Part shown: piece after piece, positions 23,814 to 32,505 of the stretch | Numbering within the stretch: position 1 is the first letter of the stretch | Layout: every line of letters begins with the position of its first letter | Assembly: GCA_035532115.1 (NCBI GenBank) | Contig: DATKRO010000080.1 | Span: 1-38,061, forward strand | From: Acaudatibacter sp035532115 | GTDB taxonomy: Bacteria; Pseudomonadota; Alphaproteobacteria; Caulobacterales; Caulobacteraceae | DNA length: 38,061 nucleotides | Direction: 5' to 3' | Program-made: the position numbers and the translations under genes | Notes under the pieces: model-generated | What the model was told of the DNA's origin: nothing | The model's database searches: none | The model's input: the letters and a program-made list of their open reading frames with translations, nothing else

Positions 23814-25843
23814 AGCACCCGCAGCGCCGCGCCGCGGGGCGAGGCGAGTTCGGGGTCCCTGGCCAGGATCAGCCGCGCATCGTCCGCCGCCGCGGCGATC
23901 AGGTCGCGATGGGCGAAGGGATCGGCGAGGCGATAGGCCGGAAAGCCGCTCTGCTTCAGGCCCAGGGGATCGCCGCCGCCGCGCAGCTCCAGATCCTTCT
24001 CGGCGATGGCGAAGCCGTCGTCGGTGCGCCGCAGGATGTCGAGCCGCGTCCGGGCGATCTCGGACAGCGGCGGATCGTAGAGCAGCACGCAGGCGCTCTC
24101 GGCCCGGCCGCGGCCGACGCGGCCCCGGAGCTGGTGCAGCTGGGCCAGACCGAAGCGCTCGGCCTGCTCGATGACCATGATGACGGCGTTGGGCACGTCG
24201 ACGCCGACCTCGACGACGGTCGTCGCCACCAGCACCGCCAGGCGCCCCTCGACGAAATCCGCCATGGCCGCGTCCTTGTCGGCCGAGGGCATGCGCCCGT
24301 GCACCAGGCCGACGCGCGCCCCGAACACCTGGCGCAGCGTCGCGACGCGGGCCTCGGCGGCGGCCAGGTCCGAGGTCTCGGACTCCGACACCAGCGGGCA
24401 GATCCAGAACGCCTGGGCGCCGGAGGCGACGGCGCGCTCGAGGCGTCCCACCACCTCGCCGATCCGCGGCATCGGCGCGGCGCGCGTCGCCACCGGGGTG
24501 CGGCCGGGCGGCTTCTCCTCGATGCGCGAGACGTCGAGGTCGCCGAACACCGTCAGCTCCAGGGTGCGCGGGATCGGCGTCGCCGACATGGCGAGCAGGT
24601 GCACGGCCTCGCCCTTGGCCTGCAGCCGCGACCGCTCGCTCACCCCGAACCGGTGCTGTTCGTCGATGACGGTGAGCGCCAGATCGTGGAAGCCGACATC
24701 CTCCTGGAAGAGGGCGTGGGTGCCGACGCTCACGCCCGCCGCCCCGCTCGCCAGGGCCGCCAGCTTCTCGGCGCGCCCCCGGCCCTTGTCGCGGCCGGTC
24801 AGCAGCACCGCCCGGATGCCGTGGCTCGCCAGCGGTCCGGCGATGGTCTCGAAGTGCTGGCGCGCCAGGATCTCCGTGGGCGCCATCAGCGCCGACTGCG
24901 CGCGCGCAGCGGCGACGTCGGCCATGGCCAGCATGGCCACCACCGTCTTGCCCGAACCGACGTCGCCCTGGATCAGCCGGCTCATCCTCTCGCCGGCGGC
25001 GAGGTCGCCGCGGATCTCGACGATTGCGCGGGCCTGCGCGCCGGTGAGGCGGAACGGCAGATCGGCCTCGACGCGCGCCGCCGCCTCGCTGGCGGGGATG
25101 GACCGCGCCGGCTGGGCGCGGCGGGCGGCCTTGCGCTGGGCCAGCGCCAGCTGGTGGGCGAGCAGCTCGTCGAAGGCGAGCCGGCGCGCCTGCGCCGACT
25201 GCGGCGACAGGTCGGCCTCGCTGGCGGGATGGTGCCGGGCCTCGAAGGCGGCGCGCCAGCCGGGCCAGCGCTGGCGGGCGAGCCAGGCGCCATCCTGCCA
25301 TTCCGCCAGCTCGGGCGCGCGCTCCAGGCCCTCGAGGGCGAAGCGGCGCACCGCGCGCGAGGCAAGGCCCGCGGTCGCCGGATAGATGGCCTCGCTCTGC
25401 GGCACCTCGGCGGCGCGGTCGGCGGGCACGAGATAGTCGGGGTGGACGATCTGCAGCTCGTGGTCGAACTCGCTGCGCTCCACCTTGCCGCTGACCACCC
25501 GGCGCGCGCCCTTCGGATGCGCACGCTCCAGGTGCGGTCCGTGGCCGGCGAAATAGACGAGGGTGACGGCGCCGGTGTCGTCGAAGGCGCGGATCTTCCA
25601 GGGGCGGTTGGCGCGCCCGGGCCTCGCGTGCGACTCGATGGTGACGGTCAGGATCTGGTGCTCGCCCTCGACGGCGCTGGCGGCCTTGGCCGGTTGGCGG
25701 CGCACCAGACTCTGTGGCGAGAGGAAGAGCACGTCGCGCACCAGCGGGCCGGCGACCCGCTCCAGCAGCGGCGCGATGCGCGGGCCGACCCCCTTCAGCG
25801 CGGCGATCGGCGCGAACAGCGGAAAGAGAATCTGCGGCCGCAT
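23765..25843 (-). CDS. recG: ATP-dependent DNA helicase RecG
   Basis: 692 residues, normal for RecG, which remodels stalled forks and Holliday junctions. The N-terminal wedge/OB domain (about 60-150) contains RAFDDTGAVTLVYFAG. Helicase motifs: GDVGSGKT (293-300), DEQH (394-397), MSATPIPRTLE, and motif VI QLRGRVGRGRAES. The C-terminal RecG hook includes DFELRGGG-like DLELRGGGDPLGLKQSG. Start ATG 25843 gives the standard MRPxILFPLF N-terminus; ATG 25855 adds four residues. Its 3' end overlaps the convergent DUF3089 gene by 49 bases. Confidence 0.97.
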   Translation of the reverse strand: MRPQILFPLFAPIAALKGVGPRIAPLLERVAGPLVRDVLFLSPQSLVRRQPAKAASAVEGEHQILTVTIESHARPGRANRPWKIRAFDDTGAVTLVYFAGHGPHLERAHPKGARRVVSGKVERSEFDHELQIVHPDYLVPADRAAEVPQSEAIYPATAGLASRAVRRFALEGLERAPELAEWQDGAWLARQRWPGWRAAFEARHHPASEADLSPQSAQARRLAFDELLAHQLALAQRKAARRAQPARSIPASEAAARVEADLPFRLTGAQARAIVEIRGDLAAGERMSRLIQGDVGSGKTVVAMLAMADVAAARAQSALMAPTEILARQHFETIAGPLASHGIRAVLLTGRDKGRGRAEKLAALASGAAGVSVGTHALFQEDVGFHDLALTVIDEQHRFGVSERSRLQAKGEAVHLLAMSATPIPRTLELTVFGDLDVSRIEEKPPGRTPVATRAAPMPRIGEVVGRLERAVASGAQAFWICPLVSESETSDLAAAEARVATLRQVFGARVGLVHGRMPSADKDAAMADFVEGRLAVLVATTVVEVGVDVPNAVIMVIEQAERFGLAQLHQLRGRVGRGRAESACVLLYDPPLSEIARTRLDILRRTDDGFAIAEKDLELRGGGDPLGLKQSGFPAYRLADPFAHRDLIAAAADDARLILARDPELASPRGAALRVLQELFDWRPGAGAEAG

Positions 25844-25942
25844 GAGCACGACCATAGCGCCGATCCGGCCGCCGAGCGCCGCCTTCGGCTTGCACGGCCT
25901 GCGGCCGAGGTGGCACGATCCTCCCGCGAGGGAGATCGCCCA

Positions 25943-26542
25943 TTGAGCCATCCCGCAGCGCCTGGCGCCGCCCTGGACGCGAGCTACGGTCTCTGGATCG
26001 CCTGGCTGATCTCGTGGACGCTGGCGGCGCTGTGGTCGCGCCGCTCCGAAGCTGAGCCGTCGATGCTCGCTCAGGCGTCCTACCGGCTGCCGACGGTGAT
26101 CGGCTATGGCCTCATCGCCTTTGCCGCGAGGGCGCGGGTCACCGGTGCGCCTTTGTGGCCGCTGAGCCCGGCGGCCGGGTGGGCGCTGGTCGTGTGCCAG
26201 GCGGCGGGGTTCTGCTTCACCTGGTGGGCGCGGATCCATCTCGGATCGCTCTGGTCCGGCTCGGTGACGCGCAAGCAGGATCACCGGGTGATCGACACCG
26301 GTCCCTACCGCCTGGTGCGCCATCCCATCTACACCGGCCTGCTGTTCTCCACCGTGGTCTGGGCGGTCCAGATCGCCGAGCCCGCCGCGCTGCTGGGCGT
26401 CGCCTTCGCGATCCTCGCCTTCTGGCTGAAGGCGCGCCTGGAGGAGCGCTTCCTCGCCCGCGAACTCGGCCAGGACGCCTACGCGGCCTACCGCCGCCGC
26501 ACCCCCATGCTGGTCCCGTTCTGGCCGGCGCGGCTTTCGTGA
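25943..26542 (+). CDS. Isoprenylcysteine carboxylmethyltransferase-family membrane methyltransferase
   Basis: 199 residues with four to five hydrophobic helices. The ICMT/PEMT signature TGPYRLVRHPIYTG (119-132) and the following acidic LEERF (166-170) with Y..Y are present; these bind SAM and substrate. Bacterial members methylate unknown small molecules or lipids. Start TTG 25943 follows GAGGGAG, a good ribosome binding site. It is divergent from recG and followed by sdhE 53 bases on. Confidence 0.85.
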   Translation: MSHPAAPGAALDASYGLWIAWLISWTLAALWSRRSEAEPSMLAQASYRLPTVIGYGLIAFAARARVTGAPLWPLSPAAGWALVVCQAAGFCFTWWARIHLGSLWSGSVTRKQDHRVIDTGPYRLVRHPIYTGLLFSTVVWAVQIAEPAALLGVAFAILAFWLKARLEERFLARELGQDAYAAYRRRTPMLVPFWPARLS

Positions 26543-26595
26543 GATCGCGCTCTGGCCGGGGCGCGCCGGGCCGACTATATCGGCCGTTCCCGCCC

Positions 26596-26880
26596 ATGGA
26601 CGAGACCAGATTGAAGCGGCTGAGCTACCGCGCCTGGCGGCGCGGTTTTCGTGAAGCGGACCTGATCCTGGGGCCGTTCGCGGACAGCCATGCCCGGAAC
26701 CTGACCCCGCCCCAGCTGACGGCGTTCGAACTCCTGCTCGAACAGCCCGATCCCGACCTCTACGCCTGGATCGTCGGCGCCGCCGACGCGCCGGCCGAGT
26801 TCGACACCGACGTGCTGGCGCTGATCCGCGCCTTCCGTCTCCACGCCCGCCTCGTCCGCGGCGCCGACCTCGGCGCCTGA
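26596..26880 (+). CDS. sdhE: Succinate dehydrogenase assembly factor 2 (FAD assembly factor)
   Basis: 94 residues, the length of SdhE/YgfY. The RGxxE motif is RGFRE (16-20), the surface that helps attach FAD covalently to SdhA. The C-terminal LLEQPDPDLYAWI fits the family. Start ATG 26596. It sits just before mfd on the same strand, a pairing I recall from other alphaproteobacteria. Confidence 0.94.
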   Translation: MDETRLKRLSYRAWRRGFREADLILGPFADSHARNLTPPQLTAFELLLEQPDPDLYAWIVGAADAPAEFDTDVLALIRAFRLHARLVRGADLGA

Positions 26881-26931
26881 TCCACAGAGCCCATTTCGCC
26901 ACAGCCCATAGCGCCCGAGCCCCGTATCGCC

Positions 26932-29900
26932 TTGTCCCTCGCCCATGACCTGAAACGCGTCGCCGAGGCGGCCGACGCTCTCGACCTCGCCGGCGCGCCG
27001 GAAGGCTTCGACGCCCTCGTCATGGCCGACCTCGCCCGCGCCCGCGGCGGCCTCGCCGTCTTCCTCGCCCGCGACGGCTCGCGGGCCGGCGCCTTCGAAG
27101 CGGCGATGGGCTTCTTCGCTCCCGAGATGCCGCTCCTTCGCTTTCCGGCCTGGGACTGCCTGCCCTACGACCGCATCGGACCCTCGGCGGGAGTCTCGGC
27201 CGAGCGGCTGGCGACGCTGACGCGCCTCGCGCGCGGCGGCTGGGGCAAAAAGCCGGTGCTGCTCGTCACCCAGGCCGCGGCGCTGCTGCAGCGCCTGCCG
27301 CCGAGGGAGAGCGTGCTGCGGGCCGGCTATTCGGCCGAGGTGGGCCAGGTGGTCGAGCTGGGCGAACTGGAGCGCTATTTCGCCATCAACGGCTATCATC
27401 GCGCCTCCACCGTCTCCGAGCGCGGCGAGTTCGCCATCCGTGGCGGCGTCATCGACGTCTTCCCGCCGGGCGCCGCCGAGCCGGTGCGCCTCGATCTGTT
27501 CGGCGATGCGCTGGAGTCCATCCGCGCCTTCGATCGCGAGACCCAGCGTTCGACGCGCCAGCTCACCCGCATCGACCTGCTGCCGGTGAGCGAGGCCCTG
27601 CTCGACGCCGACGCCATCGCCAGGTTCCGCAAGGGCTACGTCGCCGCGTTCGGCGCGCCGGGCGACGATCCGCTCTATGCGGCGGTGAGCGAGGGCGCGC
27701 GCCGCGCCGGCCTGGAACACTTCCTGCCGCTCTTCTACGAGAACGCCGCCAGCCTCTTCGACTATCTGCCCGCCGACGTCCTGATCGGCCTCGACCATCT
27801 GGCCCCCGCCGCCCGCGACGAGCGGCTGGCGATGATCGCCGACGCCTACGAGGCGCGCAATCAGACCGAGCGGCGCACCCACTATCGGCCGCTGCCGCCC
27901 TCGGCGCTCTATCTCTCCAACGCCGAGTGGGAGAGGGGCCTCGCCGCCCACGCGGTGCGCCGGCTGCTCCCCTTCCACCAGGAAGCCGGCGCCGGGGTCA
28001 TCGACCTCGGGGCCAAGCTCGGCAGGAATTTCGCGGCCGAGCGGGCGCAGGACAGCGTCAACCTCTTCGAGGCCGCCGCCGACCATGCGCGGCGCCTGAC
28101 CGGCGCGGGCAAGCGGGTGCTGTTCGCTTCCTGGTCCGAAGGCGCTTCCGAGCGGCTGGGCGCCATGCTTGCCGACCACGGCCTGAAGGACGTCGCCTTC
28201 TCGCCCTATTGGCAGGCGGCCAAGGCGGCCGATCCGAAGAAGCTGCAGCGCGTCGTCCTGCCCCTCGACGCCGGCTTCGAGACCGAGAGCCTCGCCGTCA
28301 TCTCCGAGACCGACATCCTGGGCGACCGGCTGGCGCGCCCAAGACGGCGCCGCCGCGCCGCCAATTTCCTCGCCGAGGCCTCCGCCCTCTCGCCGGGCGA
28401 CCTCGTCGTGCACATCGACCACGGCATCGGCCGCTACGTGGGCCTGAAGACCCTGGAGGTGCAGGAGGCGCCGCACGACTGCCTGGAGCTCGACTACGCC
28501 GCCGAGTCCAAGCTCTACCTGCCGGTGGAGAACATCGACCTCCTCACCCGCTACGGCGCCGACGCCGAGGGCGTCCAGCTCGACCGGCTCGGCGGCGCCG
28601 CCTGGCAGGCGCGCAAGGCCCGCGCCAGGGAGCGGCTGCGCGAGATGGCCGAGGGGCTGATCGGCATCGCCGCCGCGCGGGCCATGAAGCACGTCGAGGA
28701 GGCCCATCCGCCGCACGGCGTCTTCGACGAGTTTTGCGCCCGCTTCCCCTACGAGGAAACCGACGACCAACTGAACGCCATCGCCGACGTGCTCGCCGAC
28801 CTCGGAGCCGGCAAGCCGATGGACCGGCTGATCTGCGGCGACGTCGGCTTCGGCAAGACCGAGGTCGCCCTGCGCGCCGCCTTCGTGATGGCGATGAGCG
28901 GGCGCCAGGTCGCGGTGGTCTGCCCCACCACCCTGCTGGCGCGCCAGCACTTCGCCACCTTCGCCGAGCGCTTCCGTGGCTGGCCGGTGAAGCTCGGGCG
29001 CCTGTCGCGCCTGGTCGCGCCCGCCGAGGCGGCCCAGACCCGCGAAGGCTTGAGGAAGGGCGAGATCGAGATCGTCATCGGCACCCACGCGGTGCTCGCC
29101 AAACAGGTGCAGTTCAAGGACCTCGGCCTGGTGATCGTCGACGAGGAGCAGCACTTCGGCGTCGCCCACAAGGAGGCGCTGAAGGCCCTGCGCGCCGACG
29201 TGCACGTGCTCACCCTCACCGCGACGCCGATCCCGCGCACCTTGCAGATGGCGCTTTCCGGCATCCGCGAGATGTCGATCATCGCCACCCCGCCCATCGA
29301 CCGCCTGGCGGTGCGCACCTACGTCACCGCCTTCGACCCGGTCTCGATCCGCGAGGCGCTGCTGAGGGAGAAGTACCGCGGCGGCCAGGCCTACTATGTC
29401 GCCCCGCGCATCGCCGACCTGCCGGAGCTCACCAGGTTCCTGCGCGCCGACGTGCCCGAGGTGCATTTCGTCGTCGGCCACGGCCAGATGGCGGCGAGCC
29501 AGCTCGAGGACGTCATGGCCGCCTTCTACGAGGGCCGCTACGACGTGCTCGTCTCCACCAGCATCGTCGAATCCGGCCTCGACATCCCCAGCGCCAACAC
29601 CCTCGTGGTGCACCGCGCCGACATGTTCGGTCTCGCCCAGCTCTATCAGCTGCGCGGTCGCGTCGGCCGGGCCAAGCAGCGCGCCTACGCCTATCTCACC
29701 ACGCCCTTCGAGAAGCCGATCACCCAGAGCGCGGAGCGGCGCCTGGAGGTGCTGCAGTCGCTCGACAGCCTGGGCGCCGGCTTCCAGCTCGCCAGCCACG
29801 ACCTCGACATCCGCGGCGGCGGCAATCTGCTGGGCGAAGAGCAGTCCGGCCATATCCGCGAGGTCGGCGTCGAGCTCTACCAGCAGATGCTGGAAGACGC

Positions 29901-30405
29901 GGTGGCCGAGCTGAAGGCGAAGGCCGGCAAGGAGAGCGCCGCCCTCGACCGCGGCTGGTCGCCGTTGATCAACGCCGGCGCGGCGGTGCTGATCCCCGAG
30001 GCCTACATCCCCGACCTGAACGTGCGCCTGGCGCTCTATCGCCGGCTTTCGGACGCCGAGAAGGCCCAGGATCGCGAGGCCCTGGCCGCCGAGCTGATCG
30101 ACCGCTTCGGCCCGCTGCCGCCCGAGGCCGACCACCTGCTGAAGGTGGTGGCCATCAAGGGCCTCTGCCGCGAGGCCAACGTCGCCAAGATCGACGTCGG
30201 CCCCAAGGGCGCCCTGGTCGCCTTCCGCGCCGACCATTTCGCCAGTCCCGCCGCCCTCGTCGCCTTCATCCAGAAGAACGCCCAGACCTGGCGCCTGCGC
30301 CCCGACCAGAAGATCGTCGTCAAGGGCGAATGGGAAACCCCGGACGAGCGCCTGGCCGCGGCCGAGCGGGTGCTGAGGCGGCTGGCGCGGCTGGCCGGCG
30401 GGTAG
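26932..30405 (+). CDS. mfd: Transcription-repair coupling factor Mfd
   Basis: 1157 residues. UvrB-like N-terminal domain (about 1-350), RNA polymerase interaction domain (about 480-545: PGDLVVHIDHGIGRYVG), helicase Walker A GDVGFGKT (636-643), DEEQ (737-740), LTATPIPRTLQM, motif VI QLRGRVGRAK, TRG-like FQLASHDLDIRGGG and the C-terminal D7 domain are all complete. It removes stalled RNA polymerase at lesions and recruits UvrA. Start TTG 26932 gives the family-like N-terminus, but no clear ribosome binding site precedes it. A hairpin-rich repeat follows its stop. Confidence 0.97.
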   Translation: MSLAHDLKRVAEAADALDLAGAPEGFDALVMADLARARGGLAVFLARDGSRAGAFEAAMGFFAPEMPLLRFPAWDCLPYDRIGPSAGVSAERLATLTRLARGGWGKKPVLLVTQAAALLQRLPPRESVLRAGYSAEVGQVVELGELERYFAINGYHRASTVSERGEFAIRGGVIDVFPPGAAEPVRLDLFGDALESIRAFDRETQRSTRQLTRIDLLPVSEALLDADAIARFRKGYVAAFGAPGDDPLYAAVSEGARRAGLEHFLPLFYENAASLFDYLPADVLIGLDHLAPAARDERLAMIADAYEARNQTERRTHYRPLPPSALYLSNAEWERGLAAHAVRRLLPFHQEAGAGVIDLGAKLGRNFAAERAQDSVNLFEAAADHARRLTGAGKRVLFASWSEGASERLGAMLADHGLKDVAFSPYWQAAKAADPKKLQRVVLPLDAGFETESLAVISETDILGDRLARPRRRRRAANFLAEASALSPGDLVVHIDHGIGRYVGLKTLEVQEAPHDCLELDYAAESKLYLPVENIDLLTRYGADAEGVQLDRLGGAAWQARKARARERLREMAEGLIGIAAARAMKHVEEAHPPHGVFDEFCARFPYEETDDQLNAIADVLADLGAGKPMDRLICGDVGFGKTEVALRAAFVMAMSGRQVAVVCPTTLLARQHFATFAERFRGWPVKLGRLSRLVAPAEAAQTREGLRKGEIEIVIGTHAVLAKQVQFKDLGLVIVDEEQHFGVAHKEALKALRADVHVLTLTATPIPRTLQMALSGIREMSIIATPPIDRLAVRTYVTAFDPVSIREALLREKYRGGQAYYVAPRIADLPELTRFLRADVPEVHFVVGHGQMAASQLEDVMAAFYEGRYDVLVSTSIVESGLDIPSANTLVVHRADMFGLAQLYQLRGRVGRAKQRAYAYLTTPFEKPITQSAERRLEVLQSLDSLGAGFQLASHDLDIRGGGNLLGEEQSGHIREVGVELYQQMLEDAVAELKAKAGKESAALDRGWSPLINAGAAVLIPEAYIPDLNVRLALYRRLSDAEKAQDREALAAELIDRFGPLPPEADHLLKVVAIKGLCREANVAKIDVGPKGALVAFRADHFASPAALVAFIQKNAQTWRLRPDQKIVVKGEWETPDERLAAAERVLRRLARLAGG

Positions 30406-30427
30406 GCCCATCGCTTCAGTTCGCGCC

Positions 30428-30516
30428 CCTTCCATCCCCGCGCCTTGCGGCGCGGCGGTCCCCGCTCCGCGGGGAAGGATGAAGGGATTTCCTCCTCACC
30501 CGTGCAACGGGGGAGG
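30428..30516. repeat. Hairpin-rich intergenic repeat between mfd and the P450 gene
   Basis: Three stems: CCGCGCC/GGCGCGG (30438-30444 and 30449-30455), CCCCGC/GCGGGG (30460-30465 and 30469-30474), enclosed by arms CCTTCCATCC (30428-30437) and GGATGAAGG (30477-30485). A third hairpin, CCTCC..CCCG/CGGG.GGAGG, spans 30491-30516. It sits between convergent genes, so it could end transcription both ways. The layout resembles dispersed intergenic palindromes seen in Caulobacterales. Confidence 0.6.
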
Positions 30517-30566
30517 TTGGAGGGGGCGTTGCTTCGGATTGGTTGCAGCGGCCGGCCAGGCCCCGG

Positions 30567-31865
30567 TCAGTTGCGCCCCGGTATCAGCACCTTCATCTCC
30601 TCGTAGCCCTTGATGAAGATCGAATAGCTGCGCCGCGGCTCCTCCAGCAGGCGAATCTGGGGGAAGCGCTTCAGGATCTCCTCCCAGATGATGGTGAGCT
30701 GCAGTTCGGCGAGGCGATTGCCGACGCAGCGGTGGATGCCGAAGCCGAACGAGAGGTGCTGGCGTGGGCGCGGCCGGTCGATGATGTAGGCGTAGGGGTC
30801 GTCGATGACCTCCTCGTCGCGGTTGCCCGAGACGTACCACATCACCACGCGCTGCCCCTTGCTGATGCGCCGGCCGCGGAACTCGAAATCCTCCAGCGCC
30901 ACGCGCGCCATGTGGGCGAGCGGGGTCTGCCAGCGGATGGTCTCCGACACCATCGAGGGGATCAGCGCCGGGTCGGCGCGCAGCCTCGCGTACTGGTCGG
31001 GGTTGCGGTTGAGGGCGAAGATGGAGCCCGAGATGGTGTTGCGGGTGGTGTCGTTGCCGCCGATGATCAGCAAGGTGACGTTGGCGAAGAACTCCTCCAT
31101 GGAGCAGCCGCGCGTCTCGGCGCCGTGCGCCAGCATCGAGATCAGGTCGCCGCGCGGCTCGGCGTTCACGCGCGCGTTCCACAGGCGCACGAAATAGGCC
31201 CTGCAGTCGGCGAGGGCGGCTCGGCGCTCCCGGTAGGTCGCCACCGGACCATGGCCGGGACCGGTCGTCATGGTGTCGGACCAGAAGGTCAGCTTGCGGC
31301 GCTCCTCGAAGGGAAAGTCGAAGAGCGTCGCCAGCGTCATCGTGGTCAGCTCCTTGGAGACCAGCTCGACCCAGTCGAACGGCTCGCCGATCGGCAGCGA
31401 ATCCAGGATCAGCCCGGCGCGCTCGCGGATCTGCGGCGCCATCTGGGCGAGTTGCGCTGGCGCCACCGCGGGGCTGACGGTCTTGCGCTGGATGTCGTGG
31501 CCGGGGGGATCCATGCTGATGAAGCTGGGGGCCGAGGCGTCTTGGCCCTCCAGGCGCGCGTCGGGCGGCAGCACGCTCGCCTTGGGAGGCAGGCCGATGC
31601 CGTGCGCGGACGAGAACACCTGGTGGTTGGTGTCGATCGCCATGATGTCGTTGTACTTGGTGATCGACCAGAAGGCGCCGTAGTTGCTGTCGGGGGTGTA
31701 GTGGACCGGATCCTCGGCGCGCAGCCGCTCGAAATAGGGCCAGTGGGCGTCGTCGCGGAAGGCCGAGGCCCAGGCGGGGTTCAGGGTCGCGAGCGGGCTC
31801 TCGTAGGCGCGCCGGCGCGCCAGCGCCCGCTTTTCGCCGAGGCCATCCGCCACGCCGTCGGCCAT
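30567..31865 (-). CDS. Cytochrome P450, CYP153-like
   Basis: 432 residues. I-helix GGNDTTRN (269-276), ExxR E308-R311 (ETIR) and heme loop FGFGIHRCVG with Cys380 as iron ligand are all intact. The stretches FISMDPPGHDIQRKTV, GNRLAELQLTIIWEEILKRF and the GYEEMKV tail resemble CYP153 alkane/fatty-acid terminal hydroxylases, but subfamily assignment is by eye. It needs ferredoxin partners, not seen here. Start ATG 31865. It ends the leftward gene run that contains acyl-CoA enzymes, suggesting oxidation of an aliphatic substrate. Confidence 0.92.
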   Translation of the reverse strand: MADGVADGLGEKRALARRRAYESPLATLNPAWASAFRDDAHWPYFERLRAEDPVHYTPDSNYGAFWSITKYNDIMAIDTNHQVFSSAHGIGLPPKASVLPPDARLEGQDASAPSFISMDPPGHDIQRKTVSPAVAPAQLAQMAPQIRERAGLILDSLPIGEPFDWVELVSKELTTMTLATLFDFPFEERRKLTFWSDTMTTGPGHGPVATYRERRAALADCRAYFVRLWNARVNAEPRGDLISMLAHGAETRGCSMEEFFANVTLLIIGGNDTTRNTISGSIFALNRNPDQYARLRADPALIPSMVSETIRWQTPLAHMARVALEDFEFRGRRISKGQRVVMWYVSGNRDEEVIDDPYAYIIDRPRPRQHLSFGFGIHRCVGNRLAELQLTIIWEEILKRFPQIRLLEEPRRSYSIFIKGYEEMKVLIPGRN

Positions 31866-31948
31866 GGTGCGTCCTTCCAGGTCACATCTTCCCGCCGGGA
31901 ACCTTCGACCCGCGGGCCGACGAGATCAAGAGCGCCCTGGCGTGGCGC

Positions 31949-32488
31949 TCAGCCGACGAGCTTCGGCGGGGCCTGCGCGCCGGACTGGGCCTCGGCGAGC
32001 AGCTTGCGCGCCCGCAGCCACAGCTCCAGTCTCTGGGTGGAGAGCATGGCGACCGCCATGACCAGCAGGGCGTCGGTGGCGGCGATCACCGGCACGCCGG
32101 CGATGGGCTGGGTCAGCACGCCGCGCAGGGCGTAGCGCAGGGCGACGATGGCGAAGATGAAGAACAGCCCGATGGGCGAGGCGCGCGACGTCAGGTCGTG
32201 GGTCTCGGGATGGATGTGGATGTGGGTGAGCCGGCCCCTCTGCCAGCCCAGGCCCGCGCCGATGGCGAAGCCGAGCACCAGGGCGCCCAGATTGATCGGG
32301 GTGAGCGGCGGCGGCGCGGCGGCGAGCGCGCCTGCCATCAGCACCAGGTAGATGGCCGGATACAGCCACAGCCGCTCGATGCGCAGCTTGCGGGGGCGGC
32401 TGTTGCGCAGCACCACGATGAGGAGAACGGCCGCGAGCGGCACGAGATAGCTGAGCGGCGAGGCGCCGGGGTGCGAACCGAATTGCAT
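31949..32488 (-). CDS. Polytopic membrane protein, CcdC/DUF1453-like
   Basis: 179 residues with about five hydrophobic segments (roughly 14-27, 42-58, 66-82, 104-123, 128-148). A conserved-looking loop reads RGRLTHIHIHPETHDL, with several His residues. This matches the CcdC/DUF1453 pattern of small membrane proteins with no firmly known role. Start ATG 32488, 17 bases after the PopA-like gene stop, so they are probably cotranscribed. Confidence 0.7.
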   Translation of the reverse strand: MQFGSHPGASPLSYLVPLAAVLLIVVLRNSRPRKLRIERLWLYPAIYLVLMAGALAAAPPPLTPINLGALVLGFAIGAGLGWQRGRLTHIHIHPETHDLTSRASPIGLFFIFAIVALRYALRGVLTQPIAGVPVIAATDALLVMAVAMLSTQRLELWLRARKLLAEAQSGAQAPPKLVG

Positions 32489-32505
32489 GCGGGGGCCCTT
32501 CTAGC

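Noticed and set aside
26575..30435. Minus-strand reading frame of about 1286 codons opposite mfd
   Set aside because: It runs across the whole mfd gene and past its ends with only repetitive Gly/Ala/Arg/Glu composition; mfd itself is unambiguous.
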